Below are positions 5,547 through 6,186 of a DNA stretch of 6,186 nucleotides, piece after piece (the stretch's first letter is position 1; each line of letters starts with the position of its first letter). The notes under the pieces are model-generated. The model did no database searches. It saw nothing but the letters and a program-made list of their open reading frames with translations, and was not told the origin of the DNA. The translations under genes and the position numbers were made by a program. The stretch comes from Bacteroidota bacterium (GTDB taxonomy: Bacteria > Bacteroidota > Bacteroidia > J057), in the NCBI GenBank assembly GCA_963169475.1, contig CAUJFT010000376.1, forward strand, positions 1-6,186. Direction: 5' to 3'.

Positions 5547-6186
5547 ATGGTTTTTGATACCGAGAAGTGCATGATGACAGTTTATTTTTACAAACTGGGG
5601 CAGTTTGTAAAAAATCAAGGAAAATATGAACATAAAGGAGGATTAATTTATTCTTTAGTAGAACAAGAAATATCTTATCCGACCTATTATACAATAAATT
5701 TGGGAAATGAAAAAGATGCTTTCATTGATAGGACTATTATTTTAGGTCTTCAGTCTGGCGTAAATTACGACTTGCAACTTGTCAGCGGGGAATTTGTATT
5801 GGAGAAAGAAGAAAGTGAGAGTTCGGCAAGAAGTGCCGTTGTTGGAGGCAGCCCCATACCGGATTACATTGCGCTTCATTTATATGGAAAACGGGTGGTA
5901 GTAAAGAAGTCTGTAGTTGAGAAGGAAGTAAACTTTTCAGGTTACAAGGATTCTGAAACACTACAAAAGATAGCCGGAATCTATATAGGTTATTTTATGT
6001 CCCCGCGACAGAAGATTTTTGTGGGAGAGATGTCTCTCTCTCTTAAAGGTAGCGGAGCGGCTGAATACACGGAACGGGCATCTCAAAGTCCTAATACCGG
6101 AAGAGTAACTCTGGGAGAAAATAATTTAATTTATATAGAGTTTACTAAACCACGGCTCTTCATTACCTTATATATACATGAGGCGA
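5547..6186 (+). CDS. Uncharacterised protein with two beta-rich repeats, in frame with the preceding HTH ORF (3' truncated)
   Basis: From ATG 5547 the frame is open to the window end: 213 residues and no stop. It lies in the same frame as the preceding gene, one codon after its TGA. Residues 1-85 are beta-rich (YMVFD just before and after the start; GGLIYSL 31-37; YYTINLG 47-53; LGLQSGVNYDLQLVSGEFVLEK 66-87). A linker (about 88-140) ends in a helix before a second unit: IAGIYIGYFMSPRQKIFVGEMSL (142-163), TGRVTLG (184-190), NLIYIEF (193-199), LFITLYI (204-210). The second unit resembles the segment spanning the TGA: YVYLLYYHSS and YMVFD correspond to IYIGYFMSP and EMSLSL, and GGLIYSL to NNLIYIEF. 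No membrane segment or catalytic motif is seen. If the TGA is genuine, initiation at 5547 would give a protein lacking the first strand of its first repeat. Function unknown; a sensor or ligand-binding role attached to the HTH is only a guess. Confidence 0.7.
   Translation, partial: MVFDTEKCMMTVYFYKLGQFVKNQGKYEHKGGLIYSLVEQEISYPTYYTINLGNEKDAFIDRTIILGLQSGVNYDLQLVSGEFVLEKEESESSARSAVVGGSPIPDYIALHLYGKRVVVKKSVVEKEVNFSGYKDSETLQKIAGIYIGYFMSPRQKIFVGEMSLSLKGSGAAEYTERASQSPNTGRVTLGENNLIYIEFTKPRLFITLYIHEA

Noticed and set aside
5440..5694. Minus-strand frame across the TGA junction
   Set aside because: It is antisense to the continuous plus-strand frame; its Leu/Phe/Pro-rich sequence shows no domain.

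Overview
The window looks like AT-rich chromosomal DNA of a member of the Bacteroidota, probably a Cytophagales-like or related environmental lineage. Three things point there: the form of ribosomal protein L34, a promoter of the Bacteroidota type (TTTTG, 19 nt, TACCTTTG) in front of it, and the lack of clear Shine-Dalgarno sequences. The lineage below phylum is inference.

Layout. (1) Positions 3-1005, plus strand: a compact run of three uncharacterised genes (the end of a truncated gene, a small membrane protein, a lipoprotein), spaced by 2 nt and by an ATGA overlap, so probably one transcript. (2) Positions 1007-1883, minus strand: the conserved housekeeping cluster rpmH-rnpA-yidD (ribosomal protein L34, RNase P protein, membrane insertion factor), read from one recognisable promoter at about 1906-1937. 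rpmH is only 55 codons long and easily missed. yidD ends one base from the end of the convergent lipoprotein gene. (3) Positions 2300-3031, plus strand: a seven-helix membrane protein of the TIGR02206/YwaF family, related to eukaryotic TMEM164. (4) A stem-loop at 3077-3115 lies between this gene and the next, convergent one. (5) Positions 3185-4336, minus strand: an exported protein joining a LysM-like domain to a caspase-like (C14) peptidase domain with an apparent His/Cys dyad. (6) Positions 4337-5192: 856 nt of AT-rich DNA without a supported gene, holding a GC-rich imperfect hairpin (4475-4523) and an operator-like dyad and direct repeats (5056-5120). (7) Positions 5193-6186, plus strand: an uncharacterised gene starting with an XRE-like helix-turn-helix region and continuing, in the same frame but past one TGA, into two similar-looking beta-rich repeats that run off the window.

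The housekeeping cluster is secure and the YwaF-type and LysM-caspase genes are well supported as family assignments. The most interesting points are the in-frame TGA that seems to cut one domain in two, the exported LysM-caspase fusion, and the structured intergenic DNA between them. I see no CRISPR array, tRNA, rRNA, insertion sequence or recognisable defence operon, and nothing that proves a new multi-gene system.
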